From Actinomadura sp. CNU-125 (lineage in GTDB: Bacteria; Actinomycetota; Actinomycetes; Streptosporangiales; Streptosporangiaceae), in contig NZ_MKJY01000592.1 of assembly GCF_001942465.1 (NCBI RefSeq), forward strand, positions 1 through 64,000: a stretch of DNA of 64,000 bases, read 5' to 3'. This document shows, piece after piece, positions 44,487 to 52,688 of the stretch (position 1 is its first letter; each line of letters begins with the position of its first letter). The translations under genes and the position numbers were made by a program. The notes under the pieces were generated by a model, which had not been told where the DNA came from, made no database searches, and saw nothing but the letters and a program-made list of their open reading frames with translations.

Positions 44487-45035
44487 ATGCGCAAGATCGT
44501 CGCTTCTACGTACGCCACCCTCGACGGCTTCATCGACAACCCCCACGAATGGTCGCTGCAGTACTCCGAGGAGAAGTCCCAGACCCAGGCGTTCACCATG
44601 ACGACCGCCGCAGACGCGCTCCTGCTCGGCCGCGTCACCTACGAGGGCATGGCGCAGGCGTGGCCGAACATGGGCGGCAACCCCTACGCGGACCACGTCA
44701 ACTCGATGGCCAAGTACGTCGTCGCGAGCGAGCCGGTGGACACGTCCGCCTGGAACCCCACCACGGTCATCGACGGCGACGACCTCGCCGGGGCGGTGGG
44801 CGACCTCAAGAAGCAGGACGGCGGCGACATCCTCGTCTGGGGCAGCGGCCGCCTGACCGACGGCCTCGCCGCCGCCGGGCTCCTGGACGAGTACAAGATC
44901 TGGCTCTGCCCGGTCGTCAAGGGCTCCGGCGAGCCGCTGTTCCGCCCGGAGAGCGCCGGAACCCTCGACCTGGTCGACTCGGTCACCTTCCCGAGCGGGG
45001 TCGTCCTCCTCACCTACCGCCTCCTCATCGGCTGA
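44487..45035 (+). CDS. Dihydrofolate reductase family protein (RibD C-terminal-like)
   Basis: Start ATG 44487 follows CCGGAGGAAA; ATG 44445 in the same frame is less likely. The 182-residue protein matches the RibD_C/YwjB group: MRKIVASTYATLDGFIDNPH, AADALLLGRVTYEGMAQAWP, GGDILVWGSGRLTDGLAAAG, YKIWLCPVVKGSGEPLF. These proteins bind NADPH-like cofactors and reduce pterin- or pyrimidine-type or unknown substrates; they are not the essential DHFR. No neighbour points to a pathway. Confidence 0.9.
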   Translation: MRKIVASTYATLDGFIDNPHEWSLQYSEEKSQTQAFTMTTAADALLLGRVTYEGMAQAWPNMGGNPYADHVNSMAKYVVASEPVDTSAWNPTTVIDGDDLAGAVGDLKKQDGGDILVWGSGRLTDGLAAAGLLDEYKIWLCPVVKGSGEPLFRPESAGTLDLVDSVTFPSGVVLLTYRLLIG

Positions 45036-45118
45036 GCCGCCGGCCTCCCCCGCGGACACGCGGCCCGCGAGACGATCGCGGTTACGCTTTGGCCGAGTCG
45101 AGGCGGGGGAGGTGGCCG

Positions 45119-47524
45119 TTGGAGCCGCTGCGGCCGGAGGATCCGCGGACGATCGCGGACTTCCGCATCGAGGGGCTGCTCGGCGAGGGCGGCATGGGCC
45201 GCGTCTACCTGGGCCGTTCGCCCGGCGGACGGCGGGTCGCGGTGAAGGTCGTCCGCTCGGAGTACGCCGCGGACCCGTCCTTCCGCCACCGCTTCGCCCG
45301 CGAGATCGCGGCGATGCGGCGCGTCCCGGGCATCTTCACCGCCCCCGTGATGAGCGCCGACGCCGACGGCTCCCCGCCCTGGCTCGCCACCGCGTACGTC
45401 GCAGGCGCGTCGCTGCGGGACCGGGTGCGGGCGGACGGCCCGCTGCCCGCACCGGACCTGCTCGACGTGGCCGCCTCGCTGGCCGAAGCGCTGGCGGCGA
45501 TCCACGCCGAGGGACTGGTCCACCGGGACCTCAAGCCGTCCAACGTGCTCCTGGCCGCGGACGGCCCCAAGGTGATCGACTTCGGGCTGGCCGTGACCCC
45601 CGACGCGACCCTGCTGACGGGGACGCACCCGATCGGCACGCCCGCGTACATGTCGCCGGAGCAGTGCCGGGGCGGCCGGGTGGAGCGGCCCAGCGACGTC
45701 TTCTCCTTCGGCGGCCTGCTGGTGTACGCGGCGACCGGCCGGGGCCCGTTCGGCGCGGGCGCCGCGCACGTGCTCGTCCACCGGATCCTGCAGGAGGAGC
45801 CGCGGCTGGGCGAGCTGGACGGGCCACTGCGGGAGATCGTCCGCGAGTGCCTGCGGCGCGATCCCGCGCTGCGGCCCACGGCCACCGGGTTGCTGACCGC
45901 GCTCACCGAGGCGAGCGCGACCGGTGAAACCGGTGCGACCGCTGGGACGGGTGCGGACCCTCACGACACTCGCGCGTACACCCACCCCTTCGGGACGCCG
46001 AAGCGCCGGGCGATCGGGATCGACCTGGGCACCCGCAAGTCGACGGTCTGCGTGCTGGAGGGCGGCGAACCGACCGTCATCGCGGACGCGCACGGGCTGC
46101 GCGGCACACCGTCCGTGGTCGCCGTCGCCCCGGACGGCACGCTGCTGGTGGGCCGCGCCGCCGAACAGCAGGCGATCCTGCATCCGGAACGGACCGTCCG
46201 ATCGGTCGCCCGCGAGATGGGCAGCGCCCGGACGAGACGGATCGGCGGCGAAGACTTCGTCCCCCAGCAGATCGGCGCGTTCATCCTGCGGAAGCTCAGG
46301 AACGACGCCGAGGCCCACCTCGGGGAACCGGTCACCGACGTGGTCCTCACCGTCCCGGCCGCGCGTTCCGAGCGCGAACGCCGGGCCGTCACGGAGGCCG
46401 CGCGGATCGCGGGCCTGAACGTCCTGCGGGTGGTCTCCGCACCGTCCGCCGTCGCCCTCGGGCTCGCGCTCCGCCCGGACGACGCCACGGTCATGGTCTT
46501 CGACCTGGGCGGCGGCACGCTGGACGTGTCGCTGCAGCACGTCGGCGACGGCGTGGCCGAGATCCTCGCGACCTCCGGCGACGGCCGCCTCGGCGGCGAC
46601 GACTGGGACGACCGGATCGTCGCCCGGCTGGTGGACGGGTTCGAGAAGGCCCACGGCGTGGATCTGGCGAAAGACCCCACCGCGTCCGCGCGGCTCCGCG
46701 AGGCCGCGGAGAAAGCGAAGATCGAGTTGTCCTCCGCGCCGGAGACCTGGATCGGCCTGCCCCACATCGCCCGCGCCGCGGGCCCGCTGCACCTCGAAGA
46801 GCGGCTCACCCGCGCCGAGTTCCAGCGGATGACCGCCGACCTGCTGGACCGTGCGGCGAAGCCGTTCCACCAGGTGCTGGCGGACGCCGGTCTGGCGGTG
46901 AGCGACGTCGACGAGGTCGTCCTCGTGGGCGGCTCGACGCGGATGCCGGCCGTCGCCGAGCTGATCAAGACCCTGACCGGGGGCGGGGAACCCGACCGGA
47001 GCGTCCACCCCGACGAGGGCGCGGCCGTCGGCGCGAGCCTGTACGCGGGCATCCTCACGGGTCAGGTCAAGGACCGCCTCATCTTGGACGTCGCCCCGTC
47101 GAGTCTCGGCATCGAGGGCGCGGACGGCACCCTCACGAAGATCGTCGAGCGGAACACCCACATCCCGACCAGGCGATCGGAGACCGTCGCGTCCCTGCCG
47201 TCCGGCGGGCCGCCCGGGACGGTGGAGGTGCGCGTCTACCAGGGCGAGGTCGAGACCGCCGCGTCCAACAGGCGGCTCGGCGCGCTCCGGCTCACCGGCC
47301 CGCCCGCCGACCCCCCGGACGCGCCGTGGCTCGAAGTCACCGTCGACGTCGACGCCAACGGCAACGTCCACGTCACGGCCGAGAACCTGGTCGCCGGCGA
47401 GCGGCGGTCGATGACCGCGACGTCCGACTCGGCCCTGCCCGAAGAAGACATCGCCCGCATGACCCGCGAGGCGGAGCGAATGCCGTACGCCTTCACGTCC
47501 GGCGAGGCGGGAGACCGGCGCTAG
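45119..47524 (+). CDS. Serine/threonine protein kinase fused to an Hsp70 (DnaK-like) chaperone
   Basis: TTG 45119 follows GGGGGAGG and begins an 801-residue protein. Residues 10-275 are a PknB-like kinase: glycine loop LLGEGGMGRVYLG, Lys in VAVKVVRS, catalytic HRDLKPSN (near 136), DFG in VIDFGLA, and GTPAYMSPEQC. After a Thr/Gly linker, residues 298-690 are an Hsp70 ATPase domain (IGIDLGTRKSTVCV, VFDLGGGTLDVS, VGGSTRMPAV). A substrate-binding beta domain follows, with RNTHIPTRRSETVAS and VTVDVDANGNVHVTAEN, but the helical lid is almost absent. No membrane helix is seen. The fusion suggests ATP-dependent folding under, or acting on, phosphorylation. Confidence 0.9.
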   Translation: MEPLRPEDPRTIADFRIEGLLGEGGMGRVYLGRSPGGRRVAVKVVRSEYAADPSFRHRFAREIAAMRRVPGIFTAPVMSADADGSPPWLATAYVAGASLRDRVRADGPLPAPDLLDVAASLAEALAAIHAEGLVHRDLKPSNVLLAADGPKVIDFGLAVTPDATLLTGTHPIGTPAYMSPEQCRGGRVERPSDVFSFGGLLVYAATGRGPFGAGAAHVLVHRILQEEPRLGELDGPLREIVRECLRRDPALRPTATGLLTALTEASATGETGATAGTGADPHDTRAYTHPFGTPKRRAIGIDLGTRKSTVCVLEGGEPTVIADAHGLRGTPSVVAVAPDGTLLVGRAAEQQAILHPERTVRSVAREMGSARTRRIGGEDFVPQQIGAFILRKLRNDAEAHLGEPVTDVVLTVPAARSERERRAVTEAARIAGLNVLRVVSAPSAVALGLALRPDDATVMVFDLGGGTLDVSLQHVGDGVAEILATSGDGRLGGDDWDDRIVARLVDGFEKAHGVDLAKDPTASARLREAAEKAKIELSSAPETWIGLPHIARAAGPLHLEERLTRAEFQRMTADLLDRAAKPFHQVLADAGLAVSDVDEVVLVGGSTRMPAVAELIKTLTGGGEPDRSVHPDEGAAVGASLYAGILTGQVKDRLILDVAPSSLGIEGADGTLTKIVERNTHIPTRRSETVASLPSGGPPGTVEVRVYQGEVETAASNRRLGALRLTGPPADPPDAPWLEVTVDVDANGNVHVTAENLVAGERRSMTATSDSALPEEDIARMTREAERMPYAFTSGEAGDRR

Positions 47525-49041
47525 ACACCGGCCGCCACCGGCGGGCCGTCGCGGTCGCGGGCCGCGTGCCGGGGCATGAACAGCGCGGGCACGATGATCA
47601 GCGCGGTGAGCGCGAAGGCGATCCAGAACGCGAAACCGAACGCGTCGGCCAGCGGCGGGCCGACCACCGGCATGGCGTCGGGCGGGATCGAGCCGATCTG
47701 GTCGGTACCGCCGCCGCCCCGGGGGCGGACGCCCCGGGCGGCGAGCCGGTCGGTGAACCGCCGCGTCAGCGCCGTCACCAGCAGGGCGCTGCCGAGTGAC
47801 GCGCCGACCTGCTGCATCGCCGACAGCGTGGGCGCCGCCCGCGACACCACGTCCTTGCCGAGCGTGGTGTAGGAGGCGGCGATCGTCGGCATCATCACCG
47901 CCCCCAGGCCCATGCCGCGCACGAACAGGGCGCCGCTCAGCCAGGCGTAGGAGGTGTCGATGCCCACCTGGGTGAGGGGGAAGGTGCCGAGCAGCGCGAG
48001 CACGATCCCGACGGGCACGACGTAGCCAGCGCCGATCTTGTCGGTGAGCCGGCCTCCGATCACCATGGCGACGATGGCGCCCAGGCCCTGCGGCGCGAGC
48101 AGCAGCCCGGCGCTCAGCGCGCCCTCGCCGCGCGCCGTCTGGTAGTAGAGCGGGAGCAGCAGCATGCCGCCGAACAGCCCGATCGCGACGAGGAAGACCG
48201 CCACCGTCCCGAAGGCGAAGCGCCGGTTCGTGAGCAGGCGGACGTCGATGATCGACGCGGCTCCCTTGCCCAGGCTGTGCCAGGTGTACAGGGCGAGGCC
48301 GACCGCGCCGCCGAGGAGCCATCCGAGCACGCCCCACTCGCCGAACCCACCGTGCGAACTCGCCTCGGACAGCCCGTAGAGCAGGGCGGCGAGACTGCCG
48401 GAGAGCAGCATGAGTCCGCGCAGGTCGAGGTGGCCGGATCGGGGGAGGGCGCCCCCGGCGGGCAGTTTCCACACCGCGAGGGCGACGGCGAGGATGCCGA
48501 CGGGGACGTTGACGATGAAGATCCAGTGCCAGCTGGTGTATTCGACGAGCAGGCCGCCGAGCACGGGACCGAGCACCGGTCCGAGGAGCATGGGGACGCC
48601 GAGGATGCTCATCGCGCGTCCCAGCCGGTCCGGCCCGGCGGCCCGGGTGATGATCGCCTGCCCGCCGGGCAGCAGCATTCCGCCGCCGAGGCCCTGCACC
48701 ACGCGGAAGGCGATCAGGCTCTCGATCGACCAGGCGGCCGCGCACAGCGCGGAGCCGATCGCGAACAAGCTTACGGCGGTGATCCAGGTCGCCTTGGGGC
48801 CGAACCGGTCCATGGCCCAGCCGGTGACCGGGATGACCAGGGCGACCGCGAGCAGGTAGCCGGTCACCACCCACTGGATCGTCGACAGCGGCGCGTCGAG
48901 TTCGGTGCCCAGCGACTCCAGTGCCACGTTGACGATCGTGGTGTCGAGCACCACCATGATCATCCCGGCCACGATGACGAGCCCGGTGACGATGACGTCG
49001 CGGTCGAGCCCGCCGGACCGTTCGGCGGTGGGCGTTGCCAT
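47521..49041 (-). CDS. MFS transporter, DHA2 family (EmrB/QacA-like drug exporter)
   Basis: The 506-residue protein has 14 predicted membrane helices. Family motifs include LDTTIVNVALESLGTELDAP, QWVVTGYLLAVALVIPVTGW, the motif A-type DRFGPK, and motif C-like ILGVPMLLGPVLGPVLGGLL. It should export drugs or other hydrophobic compounds with protons. The ATG at 49041 is used; the gene is convergent with the kinase-Hsp70 gene, and the two stops share the CTAG at 47521-47524. No regulator is directly attached, although the CGNR gene upstream on the same strand could be one. Confidence 0.92.
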   Translation of the reverse strand: MATPTAERSGGLDRDVIVTGLVIVAGMIMVVLDTTIVNVALESLGTELDAPLSTIQWVVTGYLLAVALVIPVTGWAMDRFGPKATWITAVSLFAIGSALCAAAWSIESLIAFRVVQGLGGGMLLPGGQAIITRAAGPDRLGRAMSILGVPMLLGPVLGPVLGGLLVEYTSWHWIFIVNVPVGILAVALAVWKLPAGGALPRSGHLDLRGLMLLSGSLAALLYGLSEASSHGGFGEWGVLGWLLGGAVGLALYTWHSLGKGAASIIDVRLLTNRRFAFGTVAVFLVAIGLFGGMLLLPLYYQTARGEGALSAGLLLAPQGLGAIVAMVIGGRLTDKIGAGYVVPVGIVLALLGTFPLTQVGIDTSYAWLSGALFVRGMGLGAVMMPTIAASYTTLGKDVVSRAAPTLSAMQQVGASLGSALLVTALTRRFTDRLAARGVRPRGGGGTDQIGSIPPDAMPVVGPPLADAFGFAFWIAFALTALIIVPALFMPRHAARDRDGPPVAAGV

Positions 49042-49236
49042 GTCGGCTCCGTTCGACCAGAGGATGCCGGGCGCCCGGGACCACCGGCCGAGGCCGACCG
49101 TGGACGCACGCCGGCGCCACAAGTCGTCGCGGACCTCGTCGCGGGCTCGGGATAGGTGATGTCTCCCATGACCAGGGAGAGATAAACGTGCCCCGACGGT
49201 GGCTCGCCGCGGTGATGAGGGGCGGAGGGTGCGCGT

Positions 49237-49809
49237 CTACGGGGTGGTCTTGCTGCGTTCGTAGTGGCGTGCGGCCTTGGCGCGGTTGCCGCAGACGGCC
49301 ATGGAGCACCAGCGGCGGGTGCCGTTCTTCGTGGTGTCGTGGAAGTACAGGACGCAGTCGGGGTGCGCGCACGGTTTGATGCGGCCGGGGTCGTCGTTCA
49401 GGAGCCGCAGGTAGTCGGCGGCGGCGAGCCAGGACGGCAGCCAGGCGGGCTCGTCGGTCCGGGGGCGGTGCTCGGGGCCGCCGGGGCCGAGCCTCGGGTG
49501 CAGCGCGCCGTGCGCGAGGACCCGGTTGAGCGCCTCCGCCGCTTCGGGGGACGAACGCCGCTCCACCAGCGCGCGAAGGATGTCGCGGGTCTCCACGACG
49601 GCGTCGAGCATCGCCCGCCCGGCCGTCGCGCGGTCGTCCAGCCCGGTCGAGCGCAGCCAGACGTCCAGCCCGGCGGTGGTGTCGAGCAGATCGTGCCGGG
49701 CGCCGTTGACCACCCAGCGCGTATTGAGCAGATCGAGGCACAGCGGTTCGCCGACGAGCGGGCGCGGGTCCGCTGCGACCCGCGGCTGAGGACGGTGCTC
49801 CGACTCCAC
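49237..49809 (-). CDS. CGNR zinc-finger / ABATE domain transcriptional regulator
   Basis: The 190-residue protein starts at GTG 49809. The N-terminal ABATE domain has DPRPLVGEPLCLDLLNTRWV. The C-terminal CGNR zinc finger is typical: IKPCAHPDCVLYFHDTTKNG followed by RRWCSMAVCGNRAKAARHYE, giving four Cys ligands. Such proteins are stress or ligand-responsive DNA-binding regulators common in actinomycetes. It is divergent from the VOC protein at 49931; a perfect 10-base inverted repeat occurs at both sides of that intergenic region, probably its binding sites. Confidence 0.9.
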   Translation of the reverse strand: MESEHRPQPRVAADPRPLVGEPLCLDLLNTRWVVNGARHDLLDTTAGLDVWLRSTGLDDRATAGRAMLDAVVETRDILRALVERRSSPEAAEALNRVLAHGALHPRLGPGGPEHRPRTDEPAWLPSWLAAADYLRLLNDDPGRIKPCAHPDCVLYFHDTTKNGTRRWCSMAVCGNRAKAARHYERSKTTP

Positions 49810-49822
49810 GGCCCGATTCTAC

Positions 49823-49884
49823 CCGGCTATCGCAACTTAGCCGGTTGACGATCGCGACCTAACCCCTTATCTTTCGATAGCCGG
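49823..49884. promoter_or_regulatory. Pair of inverted CCGGCTATCG / CGATAGCCGG sites, probable CGNR operators
   Basis: CCGGCTATCG (49823-49832) and CGATAGCCGG (49875-49884) are exact reverse complements 42 bases apart. A third partial copy, TTAGCCGGTTG, lies at about 49837-49847. They flank the divergent promoter of the CGNR and VOC genes. Confidence 0.65.
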
Positions 49885-49930
49885 TTAGGACGAGCCGGGC
49901 GGTATCGCCCGGATTAGCGAGGTATGTGCC

Positions 49931-50392
49931 ATGGAGACGATCGCCATCAAGAACCTGCAGACCGGGCACGTGGGCTTGAACGTGACCGATGTCGATCGGT
50001 CGCTGCCCTTCTACGAGCGCGTCTTCGGGCTGGAGGTGCAGGCCGAGGGCAAGGAGGACGACCGCCGCTGGGCCTTCCTCGGACGGGACGGGCGCGTGGT
50101 GCTCACCCTGTGGCAGCAGAGCGACACCGCCTTCTCCGCCCGGACGGCGGGCCTGCACCACCTGTCGTTCCAGGTCGAGACGATCGAGGAGGTGAAGGCC
50201 GCCGAACGGGTGCTGCGCGACCTGGGCGCCGCGTTCGCGCACGACGGAGTCGTCCCGCACGGTGAGGGCGTCTCCTCCGGCGGGATCTTCTTCACCGACC
50301 CCGACGGCACCCGCCTGGAGATCTACGCGCCCGCCGGGGCCGACACCGCGCCCGCGCCGAGCGGAACCGCCCCGACCTGCGGATTCTTCTAA
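49931..50392 (+). CDS. VOC family (glyoxalase/bleomycin resistance-like) protein
   Basis: The 153-residue protein has the glyoxalase fold: GHVGLNVTDVDRSLPFYERV, FGLEVQAEGK, LHHLSFQVETIEEVKAAERV, GGIFFTDPDGTRLEIYAP. Possible metal ligands are His in TGHVGL, His in LHHLSF and Glu in LEIYAP. It could be a lyase, dioxygenase or sequestering protein. It is divergent from the CGNR regulator and followed by the flavin-binding protein at 50416, so the regulator probably controls both. Confidence 0.88.
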   Translation: METIAIKNLQTGHVGLNVTDVDRSLPFYERVFGLEVQAEGKEDDRRWAFLGRDGRVVLTLWQQSDTAFSARTAGLHHLSFQVETIEEVKAAERVLRDLGAAFAHDGVVPHGEGVSSGGIFFTDPDGTRLEIYAPAGADTAPAPSGTAPTCGFF

Positions 50393-50415
50393 CCGATCGT
50401 CGAAAGGAGGCCGCT

Positions 50416-51321
50416 GTGGCGGTCGACGTCTACCACGAGGGCGAACGGGCCGCCCAGCGGCGCGCCGGCCTGCGGGAGCAGGGCGGGTTCTCCGGCCGCG
50501 CCATCCGGGCGGAGATCCCCGAAGTGGCGCAGAAGTTCCTGCTCCAGCAGCCGATGGTCGTACTCGGCGCCGCCGACGGCGGGGGACGGATGTGGGCCAC
50601 GCTGCTCACCGGACGGCCCGGCTTCCTGCGCGCCGACGACGCCCGCACCGTCCTGATCGACGCCCGCACGGGCCCGGACGACCCGCTGCACCGGGCGCTC
50701 GCCGAACCGGCCGCGGTCGGCCTGCTCGCCATCGAGCCGTCCCGCCACCGGCGGATGCGGATGAACGGACGCGCCGTCCCGACCCCGCACGGCCTGCGCG
50801 TCCGGCTCGATCAGGTGTACTCCAACTGCCCCAAGTACATCCAGAAGCGCCGACCGCACCGGGAGCCGGTCGCGCCCGGCCGACCGCGCCGGTCCCGCGC
50901 GCTGACCGGCGACCAGCAACGGTGGATCACCGGCGCCGACACCTTCTTCATCGCCACCTCCGATCGCGAAGGCGACGCCGACGCCTCCCACCGCGGCGGC
51001 GCCCCGGGCTTCGTGGAGGCGGTGACGCCGACCCTGCTGCGCTGGCCCGACTACGTCGGCAACGCCATGTTCAACACCCTGGGCAACCTGGAGGTCCAGC
51101 CCCGTGCCGGACTGCTGTTCCCCGACTGGCGCACCGGCGCCGTCCTGCAGCTCACCGGGACGGCGCGCACCGACTGGGAACCCGCGCACGCCGCCGCCGT
51201 GCCGGGCGCCGAACGGCTCGTCGAGTTCGCCGTCACCGACGTCGTCGAGACACCCGACGCCGTCCCGCTGCGGTGGAGCGAACCCGTCCCGTCCCGCTTC
51301 AACCCGCCCGTCCGCCCCTGA
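50416..51321 (+). CDS. Pyridoxamine 5'-phosphate oxidase-family flavin-binding protein
   Basis: The 301-residue protein starts at GTG 50416 behind AAAGGAGG. It contains a PPOX/FMN-binding split barrel: QQPMVVLGAADGGGRMWATL, then YSNCPKYIQKR (a well-known motif of this group), TFFIATSDREGDADASHRGG and NTLGNLEVQPRAGLLFPDWR. Members bind FMN or F420 and oxidise or reduce small organic molecules. It follows the VOC gene by 23 bases and is probably co-transcribed with it. Substrate unknown. Confidence 0.88.
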   Translation: MAVDVYHEGERAAQRRAGLREQGGFSGRAIRAEIPEVAQKFLLQQPMVVLGAADGGGRMWATLLTGRPGFLRADDARTVLIDARTGPDDPLHRALAEPAAVGLLAIEPSRHRRMRMNGRAVPTPHGLRVRLDQVYSNCPKYIQKRRPHREPVAPGRPRRSRALTGDQQRWITGADTFFIATSDREGDADASHRGGAPGFVEAVTPTLLRWPDYVGNAMFNTLGNLEVQPRAGLLFPDWRTGAVLQLTGTARTDWEPAHAAAVPGAERLVEFAVTDVVETPDAVPLRWSEPVPSRFNPPVRP

Positions 51322-51341
51322 CGAGCACGGCGTGCCGACCC

Positions 51342-52010
51342 CTACCCCGCTCGGACGCCGCCGCGGTGGTCGGCGGAGGCCATGCCGAGCCAGGTGTGGG
51401 GGTTGCCTTCCCAGCACCAGCCGAGTTTGGGGGCCTTCTGGCTGATCCAGATCGCCGGGACGCGGCGGTCACCGCAGCGTGAGCCGCCCAGGGAGAAGCA
51501 TTTGTTCTTGACCAGGACCTCCGGGAACTGGGTGATCATCGCAACGCCCTCCTCGATGGTGAGAAGGGTCCGTCCCCTGGCGGAGATGGTGTCCATGGCG
51601 TCGTTGGGGACGGCGCCGCAGAACTCCTCGCCGCGTTCGATGTCGAACAGCAGGTAAGCCGGCCCGTCGGGGAGGTCGGTCTCCTCGGTGGCGACGAAAC
51701 GTTCGAGGGATCCGGGTTCGAAGGAACGGTCGACGAAGCCGGGCTTGTCCTTCCCGTGCAGGGCGGTGCGCGGCATCGTCTGCTCGATCGGGACGACCTG
51801 GCGTTGGACCACGAGCAGGAAGGACAGCCGCCCGGCGCCGGGCTCGTGACCGAGGTTCCCGGCGTCCACGGCGACCGGCCGCAAGGGTGCGACGAGAGCG
51901 TGGAACCGCTCCGGGGTCATGTCGGCCATCGCCGGATATTCGTGTTCGACCAGGTTGTGGACCTGCCGGTCGAATTCCGTGCCCGCGTCGACGATCGTCT
52001 GTGGTGTCAT
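51342..52010 (-). CDS. DUF5701 family protein
   Basis: The 222-residue protein starts at ATG 52010. It matches the actinobacterial family I remember as DUF5701: VPIEQTMPRTALHGKDKPGF, YLLFDIERGEEFCGAVPND, LLTIEEGVAMITQFPEVLV and the Cys-rich end NKCFSLGGSRCGDRRVPAIW with GWCWEGNPHTW. It is soluble, with no signal peptide. No function is established. The gene ends 21 bases from the convergent PPOX gene and is preceded by the remnant patch. Confidence 0.85.
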   Translation of the reverse strand: MTPQTIVDAGTEFDRQVHNLVEHEYPAMADMTPERFHALVAPLRPVAVDAGNLGHEPGAGRLSFLLVVQRQVVPIEQTMPRTALHGKDKPGFVDRSFEPGSLERFVATEETDLPDGPAYLLFDIERGEEFCGAVPNDAMDTISARGRTLLTIEEGVAMITQFPEVLVKNKCFSLGGSRCGDRRVPAIWISQKAPKLGWCWEGNPHTWLGMASADHRGGVRAG

Positions 52011-52036
52011 GAGAGCCTTCCGTGCGATCCGGTGGT

Positions 52037-52370
52037 TCAGCGGCGGGCGATGCGGGCGAGGGCGCCGGTTTCCAGCGCCGCCCACAGGGCGCCGTCCGGG
52101 CCCGAGAGCGATGCCGTGGGGTTCCGAGCCGGGGGTGGGCAGGTAGTGCACCCGGATCACGCCGTCGGCGGTGATGGAGCCGACGCGGTTCCCGCCCCAC
52201 TCGGTGAACCACAGCTCGCCATCGGGGCCCGGCGTGATGGCGTGCGGACGGGCGGCCCGGTCGGGCAGCGCGAACTCGGTCGCCCGTCCATCGGTGGTCA
52301 TCCGCCCGATCTGCCCGGCGGCGATCTCGACGAAGTCCATGGTCCGCTCGGCCCACCGGCCGCCGAACAT
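52037..52370 (-). pseudogene. Fragment of a streptogramin lyase (Vgb)-like propeller protein
   Basis: About 110 residues, including EIAAGQIGRMTTDGRATEFA, ARPHAITPGPDGELWFTEWG and GNRVGSITADG, are typical blades of virginiamycin B lyase-like propellers, which have about 300 residues. An in-frame TGA lies a few codons upstream of the first Met. A frame break near 52105 (one extra G) hides the ending DGALWAALETGALARIARR. It is too short to fold as a propeller, so it is a remnant and not evidence of antibiotic resistance. Confidence 0.7.
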
Positions 52371-52440
52371 GGTGAACGGGAACGCCCTCCATCAGGGCAC
52401 GGCTGGTGATCAACGCGACCTTGGGTGCCATGGGTCCGCA

Positions 52441-52626
52441 GGCATTGCCGCGACCGTGGCCGAGGCCGCCTGCTTCTACCCGTGGCCCAACCTGGTCTTC
52501 GTCCCCGTCCGTGACGCCCCGCCCTGCCGATGGGCTCTCGTCTGGCGCACCGCGAACGAAACCCTGCTCCTCCGAGCCTTCGCCCAGACCGTCCGCGACC
52601 TCGACGAAGCCAACGCGCAGGGGTGA
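52441..52626 (+). pseudogene. 3' fragment of a LysR-type regulator
   Basis: Sixty residues (GIAATVAEAACFYPWPNLVF, VPVRDAPPCRWALVWRTANE, TLLLRAFAQTVRDLDEA) match only the last part of a LysR effector-binding domain. The upstream helix-turn-helix and remaining effector domain are not present in any frame between 52371 and 52440. It lies back-to-back with the Vgb-like fragment, so the region looks like a deletion scar. Confidence 0.7.
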
Positions 52627-52688
52627 CCCAGAACCCGGACGGAACCGGCGGGGGACCCCGGCGGGATGTTTCTCGCCATCGAAGGCGT

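Noticed and set aside
45014..49741. A very long open frame on the minus strand across the kinase-Hsp70 and MFS genes
   Set aside because: It is Arg/Pro/Gly-rich antisense shadow typical of high-GC DNA; the true genes there have clear family motifs in other frames.
52037..52370. Streptogramin (virginiamycin B) lyase resistance gene
   Set aside because: Only about a third of the propeller is present and the catalytic blades are missing, so no resistance function is supported.
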